Source: Pseudomonadota bacterium (GTDB lineage Bacteria > Pseudomonadota > Alphaproteobacteria > HIMB59). Taken from it: 34,997 bases of DNA. The notes beneath the pieces were generated by a model. That model did no database searches. It was not told the DNA's origin and saw nothing but the letters and a program-made list of their open reading frames with translations. The translations under genes and the position numbers were made by a program. Below, one piece after another: positions 14,897 through 24,465 of this stretch; the first letter of the stretch is position 1; each line of letters opens with the position of its first letter. The DNA lies in NCBI GenBank assembly GCA_027623775.1, contig JAQBUY010000003.1:1-34997 (forward strand), in the 5' to 3' direction.

Positions 14897-16219
14897 TTAG
14901 AATTTACTACCTGGTATCCAGCTAGTTCCAGATAAAGGTACACCTGCCATTGCTGCAGCTTCAACAGTTAGAGCGCATAAATCTTCAGGTTCAAGGTTAT
15001 GTAAATCATTTTTACCACATGCCCTCGCAATAGTTTGAGCCTCTAAAGTCATGACTTTTAAATAATTAGAAAGTCTTTTTCCTCCTGCTACAGGATCAAA
15101 CCTTTTTATAAGTTTTGGATCTTGAGTGGTAATTCCGGCAGGATCCTTACCTTCATGCCAATCATCATATGCTCCAGCAAACGTACCAAGTTTTTTATAT
15201 TCAGCTTGCCATTTGGGGTCATTGTCACCAAGAGCGATAAGAGCAGCAGAACCAATTGATACAGCGTCAGCACCTAATGCCATAGCTTTTGCTACATCAG
15301 CTCCATTTCTAATTCCACCAGAAACTATTAACTGTACTTCTCTATGCATGTCTAAATCTTGTAACGCTTGAACTGCAGGTCTTATACAAGCTAATGTAGG
15401 TTGGCCAACATTTTCAATAAAAACTTCTTGGGTTGCCGCTGTTCCACCTTGCATACCATCAAGAACGACAACATCAGCTCCCGCTTTGACAGCTAATGCC
15501 GTATCGTAATAAGGTCTTGAGCCTGCTATTTTTACAAATATAGGAACTTTCCAACCTGTAATTTCTCTTAGTTCTAATATTTTAATTTCCAGATCATCAG
15601 GTCCTGTCCAATCAGGATGTCTACAAGCAGACCTCTGATCAATACCTTTAGGAAGAGTTCTCATTTCAGCAACTCTATCACTTATTTTTTGACCTAAAAG
15701 CATTCCGCCGCCACCAGGTTTAGCTCCTTGACCAATTACAACTTCAATAGCATCAGCTTTTCTTAAATCATCAGGGTTCATTCCGTATCTTGATGGAAGT
15801 AATTGATAAACTAAATGCTTAGACTGACCTCTTTCTTCGGGGGTCATACCTCCATCCCCTGTTGTAGTTGAAGTTCCAGCTATACTAGCACCTCTCCCTA
15901 ATGCCTCTTTAGCAGGACCAGACAATGCACCAAAACTCATACCGGCAATAGTTATTGGGATATCAAGATGTAGGGGAATTTTAGCATACCTAGTTCCTAA
16001 CTTTACTTTTGTATTGCAAGATTCCCTATAGCCTTCGTAAGGATATCTAGACATAGATGCTCCTAAAAAAAGTAAATCGTCAAAATGAGGAAGTTTTCTT
16101 TTAGAACCACCTCCTCTAATATCATATATACCTGTTTCGGCAGCTCTTCTTATTTCTGAATTGGTATACTCATCAAATGTCCAAGATTGACGAGGGGTTG
16201 TTTTAAATTTATCACTCAT
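14897..16219 (-). CDS. mgsC: N-methylglutamate synthase subunit C (GltB FMN domain)
   Basis: A 440-residue homologue of the FMN-binding glutamate synthase domain. With MgsA and MgsB it converts gamma-glutamylmethylamide plus 2-oxoglutarate to N-methylglutamate and glutamate in the N-methylglutamate pathway. Flavin-barrel motifs are IAGMSFGALS (91-100), GGGGMLLGQKI, VSGGIRNGADVAKAMALGADAV and IGSAALIALG. The cluster region reads GAYDDWHEGKDPAGITTQ (349-366), so it has no cysteines where GOGAT and the glxD-like paralogue have three. An Fe-S cluster is therefore unlikely. It is the last gene of the mgdABCD-mgsABC operon, 3 bp after mgsB, and ends 76 bp before the regulator's start. Confidence 0.92.
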   Translation of the reverse strand: MSDKFKTTPRQSWTFDEYTNSEIRRAAETGIYDIRGGGSKRKLPHFDDLLFLGASMSRYPYEGYRESCNTKVKLGTRYAKIPLHLDIPITIAGMSFGALSGPAKEALGRGASIAGTSTTTGDGGMTPEERGQSKHLVYQLLPSRYGMNPDDLRKADAIEVVIGQGAKPGGGGMLLGQKISDRVAEMRTLPKGIDQRSACRHPDWTGPDDLEIKILELREITGWKVPIFVKIAGSRPYYDTALAVKAGADVVVLDGMQGGTAATQEVFIENVGQPTLACIRPAVQALQDLDMHREVQLIVSGGIRNGADVAKAMALGADAVSIGSAALIALGDNDPKWQAEYKKLGTFAGAYDDWHEGKDPAGITTQDPKLIKRFDPVAGGKRLSNYLKVMTLEAQTIARACGKNDLHNLEPEDLCALTVEAAAMAGVPLSGTSWIPGSKF

Positions 16220-16222
16220 TTT

Positions 16223-16918
16223 TTAATATTCTGACACATTATCTATATTGAAGTTATATAATTTTCTAGCAGATCCATACATTTTAAAATCCTTAGCATC
16301 AAAATTATTTATATTAGCTTTTTTTAATAATGACTTAAGAATTTCAAGATCTTTTTTATTCATTTTTTTTTCTTCACAATCTGCACCAAGAGATTTTACG
16401 AAACCCCTTACAAATAATTTAGCCTCATAAATACTATCACCTAATGCCTCACCCGCATCTCCGCAAACAACCATATTGCCAGCTTGAGCCATAAATGCAG
16501 ACATATGTCCAACAGATCCTTTTACTATAATGTCAATCCCTTTCATGGAAATACCGCATCTGGAACTCGTATTACCATCTACGATAAGGGTGCCGCCATG
16601 AGCTGTAGCGCCAGCAGATTGTGATGCGTTTCCTTTTACATGAACAATACCTGACATCATATTTTCAGCAACCCCAGTACCTACATTGCCTTCTATAGTA
16701 ATGAGTGCTTTTTGATTCATGCCTGCACAATAGTAGCCAACATGACCTTTTATTAAAACTTCCATTTCATCTTTTAATCCTGCGCAAACCGCATGATTTC
16801 CAGTTGGATTTGAAACTAAATAATTTCTTAAGTTAGACTTAGGATCTAAGTTTTGCAAAAGATCATTAACTTCTCTTAAAGTCTTTTTCTTTAAATCTAG
16901 TTTAATTAACTCCCCCAT
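16223..16918 (-). CDS. mgsB: N-methylglutamate synthase subunit B (GXGXG domain)
   Basis: A 231-residue protein made mostly of the glycine-rich GltB C-terminal beta-helix (about residues 45-185), with turns such as GNVGTGVAENMMSGIVHVKGNAS, GATAHGGTLIVDGNTS and GISMKGIDIIVKGSVG. It is the structural middle subunit of the three-part N-methylglutamate synthase. It overlaps the end of mgsA by 13 nt, exactly as glxC overlaps glxB in the paralogous operon. It lacks the N-terminal extension of about 50 residues seen in the glxC-like protein. Confidence 0.92.
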   Translation of the reverse strand: MGELIKLDLKKKTLREVNDLLQNLDPKSNLRNYLVSNPTGNHAVCAGLKDEMEVLIKGHVGYYCAGMNQKALITIEGNVGTGVAENMMSGIVHVKGNASQSAGATAHGGTLIVDGNTSSRCGISMKGIDIIVKGSVGHMSAFMAQAGNMVVCGDAGEALGDSIYEAKLFVRGFVKSLGADCEEKKMNKKDLEILKSLLKKANINNFDAKDFKMYGSARKLYNFNIDNVSEY

Positions 16919-17796
16919 GAATAAACAACTCCTGGCTCTGGTTCAAAAATTTTTGCAGTATTGACTCCTGGTAGATGAGCCATAGCTTGAAACTCAGATG
17001 CAATAGCTACATAATCTTTAGTCTCAGCAATTACTGCAGGCTTACATGCAATTTCATCTCTAACAATCGCAAAACCATATCTTGTTCCTGCAATAAAAGT
17101 ATAAAAACCATCTAAATCTTTTAATCCATTCATTAAAGTTTCTTTGAGAGATTTTTTTTTAGACAAACTATTTGAAACATAACCAGCCGCAACCTCTGTA
17201 TCATTTTCAGAATCAAAGGATTGTCCTTGTTTTAAAAGTTTTCTTCGTAAATTATTATGATTAGAAAGAGAGCCATTATGAACTAAGCATTCATCTTGGC
17301 CGGTGGAATAAGGGTGAGAACCATTTGTTGTAATGGCACTTTCTGTAGCCATTCTTGTATGACCAATAGCATGAGTACCAGAAAATTTATCTAACTGAAA
17401 ATTTTTTATAACCTCATTAGGATTACCAACTTGTTTAAAAATTTCGATGGATTTTCCATAGCCTATTAAAGATACATCTTTAAATTCTAAAGATATAAAA
17501 GAAATTATTTTTTTAGGCTCTACATCAGAAATTAATACAACATGATCGGAATGTTGCTTAAATTTTAATTTTTTAAATTTTTTAGTAATTATTTTTTTAA
17601 ATGAATTAAAAGAATAATGATTAAGAAGACAAAGCGAATATTTAAATTCCTTTGATTTTTTATTTTCAGAGTAAATAGCAAATCCCGCGCTGTCTGGACC
17701 GCGAGTAGCCATACCTTGCATCATACCAGTTAGATATTTACCTAGATCTTTTGAAAGTTTTTTATTTTTTAAATATATACCAACTATGCCGCACAT
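16906..17796 (-). CDS. mgsA: N-methylglutamate synthase subunit A (class-II amidotransferase)
   Basis: A 296-residue Ntn-hydrolase that begins MCGIVGIY, so Cys2 is the N-terminal nucleophile. Other family motifs are TRGPDSAGFAIYS, GHTRMATES, CLVHNGSLSNH and ENDTEVAAGY. In the pathway it should act on gamma-glutamylmethylamide, supplying the methylamine group to the MgsB/MgsC core. It starts 3 bp after mgdD and overlaps mgsB by 13 nt. The middle section (about residues 50-115) is lysine-rich and poorly conserved compared with the glxB-like paralogue. Confidence 0.92.
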   Translation of the reverse strand: MCGIVGIYLKNKKLSKDLGKYLTGMMQGMATRGPDSAGFAIYSENKKSKEFKYSLCLLNHYSFNSFKKIITKKFKKLKFKQHSDHVVLISDVEPKKIISFISLEFKDVSLIGYGKSIEIFKQVGNPNEVIKNFQLDKFSGTHAIGHTRMATESAITTNGSHPYSTGQDECLVHNGSLSNHNNLRRKLLKQGQSFDSENDTEVAAGYVSNSLSKKKSLKETLMNGLKDLDGFYTFIAGTRYGFAIVRDEIACKPAVIAETKDYVAIASEFQAMAHLPGVNTAKIFEPEPGVVYSWGS

Positions 17797-17799
17797 TAT

Positions 17800-18405
17800 T
17801 TATACTCCAACATAACCATACTCTAAAGTTGCATCAGTAATACTATGATAAAAAGAACCACCAAAACTTCTAAGGCAAAAGAGTCTGAATGTAGGATTTT
17901 CATCATCAGTAAAATCAACCATAAAACTGATACCGTTATATGTTGAATTGGCACAATTATTTTTTTTAAATTCTGAACTATTGAGGTTTAAAGGAGTTCC
18001 CTTTTTAAGTACATCTATTGAATGTTTTCCTGAAATCTCTATAACTGCTCTAGAGTGAGATAAATCAGTTGTAGCAAAATCTTCCTCATTAACAGCTTGT
18101 TCAATTTTATCTTTTATATTTTTATCTGAAGATACGACCATACAAATATCAGGGCCAGTCCATAAAATTCGAGTTTCATTGTTATAATTTACAGTCTGAT
18201 AAGTTTGGGGAAAATTAAGACTATCTATTTTAATTAAGTCTGTCTTAACATTACTGTTTTTAAATTTTGCTATTTGAAAAATTGAAAGATTTTTCAATTC
18301 CTTGACTGTAACTAAATTTTGTTTTTCTTTGTTTTGATAATCTCCAAAATTTCCAATTTGATGATCGTTATGTAATGCAGATAAAATTATATTTTGATCA
18401 GTCAT
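17800..18405 (-). CDS. mgdD: N-methylglutamate dehydrogenase subunit D (SoxG-like)
   Basis: A 201-residue homologue of the gamma subunit of heterotetrameric sarcosine oxidase. It has the family pattern of a GcvT-like fold: FQIAKFKN, the central DLSHSRAVIEISGKHSIDVLKKGTPLNL segment (about residues 114-141) and the ending RLFCLRSFGGSFYHSITDA. In N-methylglutamate dehydrogenase it caps the large MgdC subunit. The start overlaps the mgdC stop by one base (TAATG), so translation is probably coupled. Confidence 0.88.
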   Translation of the reverse strand: MTDQNIILSALHNDHQIGNFGDYQNKEKQNLVTVKELKNLSIFQIAKFKNSNVKTDLIKIDSLNFPQTYQTVNYNNETRILWTGPDICMVVSSDKNIKDKIEQAVNEEDFATTDLSHSRAVIEISGKHSIDVLKKGTPLNLNSSEFKKNNCANSTYNGISFMVDFTDDENPTFRLFCLRSFGGSFYHSITDATLEYGYVGV

Positions 18406-21404
18406 TAAGCTCTAACCCTTTCACCTTTAGGATCAACATAATGAGGGGGGACAACTTCAACAAGAATAGAAATATTTTTCAAAGGAGCAACAGCAAATAG
18501 TTTTTTACCGATTTTATTTTTACCATCTTTTAATACTGCTATAGAAAAAGGATTGTTGTATTCGACACTCCAACAAGATGAAGAAACATGACCTAATTTA
18601 GGATTAGGCAACTTAACCTTATCATCTTCAACTAAATGAGATCCTTCAGGTATTTTAGTTTTCTTATCAACAGGAACTAAACCTACTAAAGTTTGTCTTT
18701 CAGGATCATTGTAAGCTAATTTTTCTAAAGATCTTTTTCCAATAAAATCTTTTTTTTGACTTACCATGCCATGCAAACCAATATCATAAGGAACGGCCCT
18801 TCCATCGAGTTCAGGTCCAGAAACATGCCCCATCTCAATTCTTAAAGTAGCTAAAGCTTCTGTTCCATAAGGTTGAATACCGAATTCTTCTCCAGCTTTT
18901 ATAATTTCACTCCACATGAATAATCCATAATTTGAATCGACGTTTACTTCATATGCAAGTTCGCCTGAAAAAGATATTCTATAGATCTTCGCTTTAACTC
19001 CAACTATTTCAGCATCTTTAACACCCATGAAAGGAAAATTTTCAGTTGAAAAATCAATATTTGGAAAAAGTTTTTTCATTAAGTCTCTAGATTTAGGTCC
19101 TGCAACAGCCGCACCAGAAAATTGCTCAGTTGAAGAAACTACATTTACTTTTAATTCTGGCCATACCACTTGCAAATAATATTCTAAATGAGCTAGTACA
19201 TTAGCTGCCTGTGCAGTTGTAGTTGTCATATGAAAATGATTTTCTGACAGTCTAGTTGTAGTACCATCGTCAAATACCATACCATCTTCTCTTAACATTA
19301 CTCCGTATCTAGCTTTTCCTATAGGAAGTTTCATCCATGCATTAGTGTAAACTCTATTTAAAAGTTCTGCTGAATCAGGTCCTTTGATATCAATTTTACC
19401 CAATGATGTAACATCACAAATTCCAACATTTTTTCTAACATTTAACGCCTCACGATTAACGGCTTCAAACATACTCTCATTACCTCTTGGGTAGTAACGA
19501 GGTCTTAACCATAAACCAGCATTTGTGTACACTGCATTATTTTCTTCATGCCATTTATGAGTAGGAGTTTTTCTAGTTGGTTGAAAATGATTACCAACCT
19601 CTCTTCCAACAATAGTTCCGATTGTTACAGGAGTATATGGAGGTCTAAAAGTAGTATGACCAACTTCAGGAACAATTTTTTTTTGAATATTTGAAACTTG
19701 CTGTAAGCCATTTAAGTTACTTGTTTTACCCTGATCTCCCGCCATACCAAGAGTTGTATATCTTTTAATATGTTCGATAGATTTAAATCCTTCTCTTACG
19801 GCTAACTCAACATCAGAGACAGCAACATCATTCTGAAAGTCAATAAATCTTTTCGGATTTTCTCCATCAGGTAAAGGCATACACCAAATTTTTTCATGTG
19901 TTTCTGTTTTAGATTCTTTTGATACTGGAACTTCAGTTTTGATATTTTTTAAAGTTATTAAATTTGACAAATCAAAACCAGCTTGGAAACCTTCCTCTAA
20001 AGATTGTTTTAAGGTAAAAGAGCCATTAGCTGAACCGACCGTAGTCTCTTTTTGTTTTTTTTTATCTGGAACAAAAGCATCAATATTTTTATCAAATTTT
20101 AATTTATTGCCAGATTGAGATGATAGGTGAACTGTTGGTGTCCAGCCACCTGACATACATATACAATCACAGTTAATTTCTTCTAAATCAATAAAACTAT
20201 CTTTACTAGAATTAAGTTTTCCTATCGTTGCTTTGTTAACTTTTAAATGACCTTTAGTATTAGCTACACCAGAACTAAATCTTACTTCGATCCCTAATGA
20301 CTGTGCCTCTTTAACTAAATCTCCAGAAGAACTATCTCTTATATCAAGAACTAAAGGACTAATATTATTTTTTTTAAACTCAATTGCAGACAGGTATGCG
20401 GTATCATTATTAGTAAATATAATTGGATTTTTTCCAACTAAAGTTTCGTAGATTTTCATGTATTCATTTGCGGCTGAAGCAAGAAAGATACCAGGTCGAT
20501 CATTATTGCCAAAAGACAAAGGTCTTTCAATGGACCCAGTTGAAATAATAACTTCGCCAGCTCTTATATAATGTAATCTTTGGCGTGGAGCATACTTAGA
20601 AGGATTTTCAATATGATCGCTGACTCTTTCAAACATAACAGTCATATTATGATCATAATATCCAAATACCTGCGATCTATTTTTAAGAATTACGTTAGGT
20701 AAACTTTTAAGATGCTTGATTGTTTCTTCTGCCCATTCTGTTCCAGGCCTATTGTTAATCATGACCTCATCAGTTAAAAGAGAACCACCAAAATGAGCCT
20801 TATCTTCTGCTAAGATTACCTTGGCACCATTATTAGCAGCAGCCAAAGCACTAGCTAAGCCAGAAGGACCTGAACCAACAACAAGAACATCACAATGTTC
20901 ATAATTGTGTTCATATCGATCTGGATCTGGAGTTAAAGATGCAACACCCATACCTGCTGCTCTTCTAATTATAGGCTCATATATTTTCATCCAAAATGAT
21001 TTTGGCCACATAAAAGTTTTGTAATAAAAACCTGCAGGGAAAAAACGGTTAAGTAAATTATTGACTTCACCAATATCGAATTTCACAGAAGGCCAACAGT
21101 TTTGACTATTAGCTATCAATCCTTCTACTAATTCAACTTCAGTTGCTATAATATTTGGTTCTGATCGATCTCCCTCATGAAGTTGTACCATAGCATTAGG
21201 CTCTTCAACGCCTACTCCTAAAAAACCACGTGGTCTATGATACTTAAAACTTCTTCCAACTAAATGAATTCCATTAGCAATTAAAGCAGAAGCTAAAGTA
21301 TCACCCTCATAACCTAGATAACTTTCTCCGTTAAATTTAAAATTAATTATTTTAGATTTATTTAAAAAAGAATTTATATTTTTTGTTCTATAAGACTGGG
21401 ACAA
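18405..21404 (-). CDS. mgdC: N-methylglutamate dehydrogenase subunit C (SoxA-like)
   Basis: A 999-residue homologue of the alpha subunit of sarcosine oxidase. Order of parts: an N-terminal ferredoxin-like domain without cluster cysteines (NFKFNGESYLGYEGDTLASAL... RPRGFLGVGVEEPNA, about residues 20-72); a dinucleotide-binding domain (VLVVGSGPSGLASALAAANNGA, about 173-194) with a second NAD-type section to about 480; and a C-terminal GcvT-like tetrahydrofolate domain (about 620-985). It passes the methyl carbon of N-methylglutamate to tetrahydrofolate as methylene-THF and the electrons to NAD or another acceptor. It lies 2 bp after mgdB and overlaps mgdD by one base. Length is normal for the family. 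Confidence 0.93.
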   Translation of the reverse strand: MSQSYRTKNINSFLNKSKIINFKFNGESYLGYEGDTLASALIANGIHLVGRSFKYHRPRGFLGVGVEEPNAMVQLHEGDRSEPNIIATEVELVEGLIANSQNCWPSVKFDIGEVNNLLNRFFPAGFYYKTFMWPKSFWMKIYEPIIRRAAGMGVASLTPDPDRYEHNYEHCDVLVVGSGPSGLASALAAANNGAKVILAEDKAHFGGSLLTDEVMINNRPGTEWAEETIKHLKSLPNVILKNRSQVFGYYDHNMTVMFERVSDHIENPSKYAPRQRLHYIRAGEVIISTGSIERPLSFGNNDRPGIFLASAANEYMKIYETLVGKNPIIFTNNDTAYLSAIEFKKNNISPLVLDIRDSSSGDLVKEAQSLGIEVRFSSGVANTKGHLKVNKATIGKLNSSKDSFIDLEEINCDCICMSGGWTPTVHLSSQSGNKLKFDKNIDAFVPDKKKQKETTVGSANGSFTLKQSLEEGFQAGFDLSNLITLKNIKTEVPVSKESKTETHEKIWCMPLPDGENPKRFIDFQNDVAVSDVELAVREGFKSIEHIKRYTTLGMAGDQGKTSNLNGLQQVSNIQKKIVPEVGHTTFRPPYTPVTIGTIVGREVGNHFQPTRKTPTHKWHEENNAVYTNAGLWLRPRYYPRGNESMFEAVNREALNVRKNVGICDVTSLGKIDIKGPDSAELLNRVYTNAWMKLPIGKARYGVMLREDGMVFDDGTTTRLSENHFHMTTTTAQAANVLAHLEYYLQVVWPELKVNVVSSTEQFSGAAVAGPKSRDLMKKLFPNIDFSTENFPFMGVKDAEIVGVKAKIYRISFSGELAYEVNVDSNYGLFMWSEIIKAGEEFGIQPYGTEALATLRIEMGHVSGPELDGRAVPYDIGLHGMVSQKKDFIGKRSLEKLAYNDPERQTLVGLVPVDKKTKIPEGSHLVEDDKVKLPNPKLGHVSSSCWSVEYNNPFSIAVLKDGKNKIGKKLFAVAPLKNISILVEVVPPHYVDPKGERVRA

Positions 21405-21406
21405 TT

Positions 21407-21673
21407 TTATAATTCCTCTTCCAAACGTACAGTTTTAAAAATTTCATGTGTAGCTGTATCTCTTGAAACTTTAAACCATTGCCTACAACCTGAAATATGA
21501 TGCCATAATTCTGAATGCTTACCTCTAGGATTATCTCTGAAATAAACAAAATCATCCCAATCTTTAGTGCTTACTTCTTGTCCTAGAGCGGGCCTTTTAA
21601 CAGTTGCATCTCCACCATAGGCAAACTCATTTTGAGATCTCTTACCGCAGAAAGGACATTTAATTTCTAACAT
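21407..21673 (-). CDS. mgdB: N-methylglutamate dehydrogenase subunit B (SoxD-like, zinc)
   Basis: An 88-residue homologue of the small zinc-binding delta subunit of sarcosine oxidase. It has all four zinc ligands at the positions I recall for the family: Cys6 and Cys9 (CPFCG), His59 and Cys63 (WHHISGCRQWF). The ending RDTATHEI is also typical. It is located between mgdA (3 bp away) and mgdC (2 bp away). Confidence 0.92.
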   Translation of the reverse strand: MLEIKCPFCGKRSQNEFAYGGDATVKRPALGQEVSTKDWDDFVYFRDNPRGKHSELWHHISGCRQWFKVSRDTATHEIFKTVRLEEEL

Positions 21674-21676
21674 AAT

Positions 21677-22933
21677 TTAACCAATCCAAGGTTTTGGCCC
21701 TACACCCTTTTCGTCAATTATATTACCAGTATGAAAACGTTCTAAATTAAATGGTGCGTTCAATTCATGTACTTCGTCTTTGGCGATTGTATGTGCAAAA
21801 ACATATCCAGAACATGGAGTTGCTTTAAAACCACCGTAACACCATCCACAATTTAGATAAACACCCTCTATATGAGTTTTATCAATAATAGGGGTTCCGT
21901 CCATGGACATATCCATGATTCCACCCCAGCTTCTAAGCATTTTTAGTCTACTAAAATTTGGAAATACAGCTAGACCTCCTGATAAGACATGTTGGATCAT
22001 TGGCATGTTTCCTCTTTGTGCATAACTATTATAACCATCAAGATCTCCACCCATTACCATTTCCCCTTTATCAGATTGGCTACAATAAAAATGACCTGCT
22101 CCAAATGTCACTACGTTATCCAGCAAAGGTTTAACTGGTTCTGAAACACAAGCTTGAAGAACATGAGATTCAATTGGCAATCTCATATTTAATTTATCAG
22201 CAAGTAAAGTGGTGCTACCCGCAACACATAAACCAACTTTCTTAGCTTTAATATCTCCGCGTGAAGTTCTTACACCAGAAATTTTTCCATTACTCACATC
22301 AAATCCAGTTACTTCACAATTTTGAATTATATCAACTCCCATAGCATCAGCTTGTCTTGCATAACCCCATGCAACAGCATCGTGTCTTGCAGTTCCACCT
22401 CTAGGTTGCATTAATCCTCCAAAAATCGGAAAGCGAGAGTTTTCAGAAAAGTCTGCAAACGGAATCATTTTTTTAACTTCATCTCTATTTAATAAAACAG
22501 CATCGATTCCATTTAATCTCATTGAATTACCTCTTCTTGCGTAAGCATTAAGCTGTGCATCAGAGTGGGCAAGATTGATAATACCTCTTGGTGAATACAT
22601 GACGTTATAGTTAAGTTCTATGCTTAAGTTTTCCCAAAGTTTCATTCCGAATTCATAAAAATGAGCACTGGGGTCGAACATATAATTTGAACGAAGAATA
22701 GTTGTATTACGACCAACATTACCTCCACCAATCCATCCTTTTTCAAGGATAGCTACGTTAGTAATATTATGTTCTTTAGCAAGATAGTATGCTGTTGCTA
22801 AACCATGGCCCCCACCACCAATGATAATAACATCGTATTCTTTTTTTGGTTCTGGGTCTCTCCAAGCAACATCCCAATTTTGATGATTAGAAAATGCGTT
22901 TTTAATAAGACTAAGTGCTGAATATTTTTGCAT
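21677..22933 (-). CDS. mgdA: N-methylglutamate dehydrogenase subunit A (SoxB-like)
   Basis: A 418-residue homologue of the beta subunit of sarcosine oxidase, the flavin subunit that oxidises the N-methyl group. The FAD fold is VIIIGGGGHGLATAYYLA (residues 35-52). The covalent FMN histidine is His184 in RGGTARHDAVAWGYARQ, and the substrate-site region includes GGGNVGRNTTILRSNY (69-84). The C-terminal pattern is NCGWCYGGFKATPCSGYVFAH. It is the first gene of the seven-gene mgdABCD-mgsABC operon. Its 187-bp divergent region with tmm contains dyad D at 22993-23011, 60 bp before its start. Confidence 0.93.
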   Translation of the reverse strand: MQKYSALSLIKNAFSNHQNWDVAWRDPEPKKEYDVIIIGGGGHGLATAYYLAKEHNITNVAILEKGWIGGGNVGRNTTILRSNYMFDPSAHFYEFGMKLWENLSIELNYNVMYSPRGIINLAHSDAQLNAYARRGNSMRLNGIDAVLLNRDEVKKMIPFADFSENSRFPIFGGLMQPRGGTARHDAVAWGYARQADAMGVDIIQNCEVTGFDVSNGKISGVRTSRGDIKAKKVGLCVAGSTTLLADKLNMRLPIESHVLQACVSEPVKPLLDNVVTFGAGHFYCSQSDKGEMVMGGDLDGYNSYAQRGNMPMIQHVLSGGLAVFPNFSRLKMLRSWGGIMDMSMDGTPIIDKTHIEGVYLNCGWCYGGFKATPCSGYVFAHTIAKDEVHELNAPFNLERFHTGNIIDEKGVGPKPWIG

Positions 22934-22992
22934 AATTACTTTTTATTCTATGAGGAGAAATATATAGATCAATAAAGGATAGTGTATAATTA

Positions 22993-23011
22993 TGTTTCAA
23001 ATTATGGAACA
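22993..23011. promoter_or_regulatory. Putative IclR operator D (mgdA/tmm)
   Basis: TGTTTCAAATTATGGAACA, with core TTTCA-N5-TGGAA (one change from the consensus) and full outer arms TGTT/AACA. It is in the divergent promoter region of the N-methylglutamate operon and tmm: 60 bp upstream of mgdA and 109 bp upstream of tmm. It differs at 3 of 19 positions from operator B. Confidence 0.6.
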
Positions 23012-23120
23012 ATTTTAAGCTCTTTTTAATATTATTTAAATTAAATTATTCACAGGAAAAAGGGTTTTATTATCGATTTTTTTTTAATACGATAAGATAA
23101 TTCTAGTAGGAGTTATTAAA

Positions 23121-24461
23121 ATGGCAAGAGTAGCAATAATCGGAGCAGGTCCAAGTGGTTTAGCACAATTAAGAGCTTTTGAATCGGCAGAAAAAAAAGG
23201 AATCAAGATTCCTGAAATTGTATGTTTTGAAAAACAGGAAGATTGGGGTGGTCTGTGGAATTATACATGGCGGACCGGTACTGATGAATATGGCGAACCT
23301 GTTCATTGTAGTATGTATAGATACCTTTGGTCTAATGGGCCAAAAGAATGCCTTGAATTTGCAGATTATACATTCGAAGAACATTTTGGAAAACCTATTG
23401 CTTCTTATCCGCCAAGAGCAGTGATGCTAGATTATATTCAAGGAAGATTAGCTAAATCAAACTTTAGAAATAAAATAAAATTTAGAACACCTGTAAGAAG
23501 TGTTGTCTATAATAAAGAGGACGATAATTTTATCATCACCTCTCATGATTTAAAAAATGATCAAGTGAACTCAGAGGTGTTTGATTATGTCGTTTGTGCT
23601 AGTGGTCATTTTTCAACTCCTAATGTACCTACTTTCGAAGGTTTGGATAAATTTGGTGGTCGTGTTATGCATGCGCATGACTTTAGAGATGCTTTAGAAT
23701 TTAAAAATAAAGACTTACTGATTGTTGGAACAAGTTACTCAGCTGAAGATATAGCATCCCAATGTTATAAGTATGGAGCAAAATCAGTAACAATTAGTTA
23801 TAGAACAAATGCCACTGGATTTCATTGGCCGGAAAACTTTTCACAAGTTCCTTTAATTACAAAAGTTGAAGAAGGCAATACAGTCCATTTTAAAGATGGT
23901 TCAAAAAGAGTTGTTGACGCAATTATACTATGTACAGGATACCTGCATTATTTCCCATTCTTAACTGATGATTTAAAATTAAAAACAAATAACTGCTTAT
24001 GGCCTTTAGGAATTTATAAAGGGATTTTTTGGGTAGATAATCCAAAAATGATGTACTTAGGAATGCAGGATCAGTTTTATACTTTTAATATGTTTGATGC
24101 CCAAGCCTGGTATGCGAGAGATTATATACTTGGGAAAATTGCATTACCGTCAAAAGAAGAAATGTTAAAAAATAATCATAAATGGAAAGAAAGAGAAGAA
24201 AAACTTGAAACAGATGAAGATATGATTTGGTTTCAAGGTGATTACACTAAAGAACTGATTGAGGCGACAGACTATCCGACATTTGATATAGAGGGTGTCA
24301 ATAAAACTTTTATGGATTGGGAGCACGATAAGCACAATGACATCATGGGATATAGAAATAAATCCTATAAATCCTTAATGACTGGGACAATGGCACCTAT
24401 TCATCATACTGATTGGTTAAAAGAATTAGATGATTCCTATGAATCTTATATGAAGAATTAA
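23121..24461 (+). CDS. tmm: Trimethylamine monooxygenase
   Basis: A 446-residue flavin-containing monooxygenase that oxidises trimethylamine to TMAO with NADPH and oxygen. The FAD motif is GAGPSG (residues 8-13), the FMO signature F-x-G-x3-H-x3-F is Phe178-Gly180-His184-Phe188, and the NADPH motif is GTSYSA (203-208), with Tyr206 corresponding to the gating tyrosine described in Roseovarius Tmm. The stretch [26 protein letters not shown] is the one I know from marine Tmm. A good AGGAG lies 8 bp before the ATG. It diverges from mgdA and converges on tdm with only 4 bp between the stop codons. Confidence 0.96.
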   Translation: MARVAIIGAGPSGLAQLRAFESAEKKGIKIPEIVCFEKQEDWGGLWNYTWRTGTDEYGEPVHCSMYRYLWSNGPKECLEFADYTFEEHFGKPIASYPPRAVMLDYIQGRLAKSNFRNKIKFRTPVRSVVYNKEDDNFIITSHDLKNDQVNSEVFDYVVCASGHFSTPNVPTFEGLDKFGGRVMHAHDFRDALEFKNKDLLIVGTSYSAEDIASQCYKYGAKSVTISYRTNATGFHWPENFSQVPLITKVEEGNTVHFKDGSKRVVDAIILCTGYLHYFPFLTDDLKLKTNNCLWPLGIYKGIFWVDNPKMMYLGMQDQFYTFNMFDAQAWYARDYILGKIALPSKEEMLKNNHKWKEREEKLETDEDMIWFQGDYTKELIEATDYPTFDIEGVNKTFMDWEHDKHNDIMGYRNKSYKSLMTGTMAPIHHTDWLKELDDSYESYMKN

Positions 24462-24465
24462 ATAT

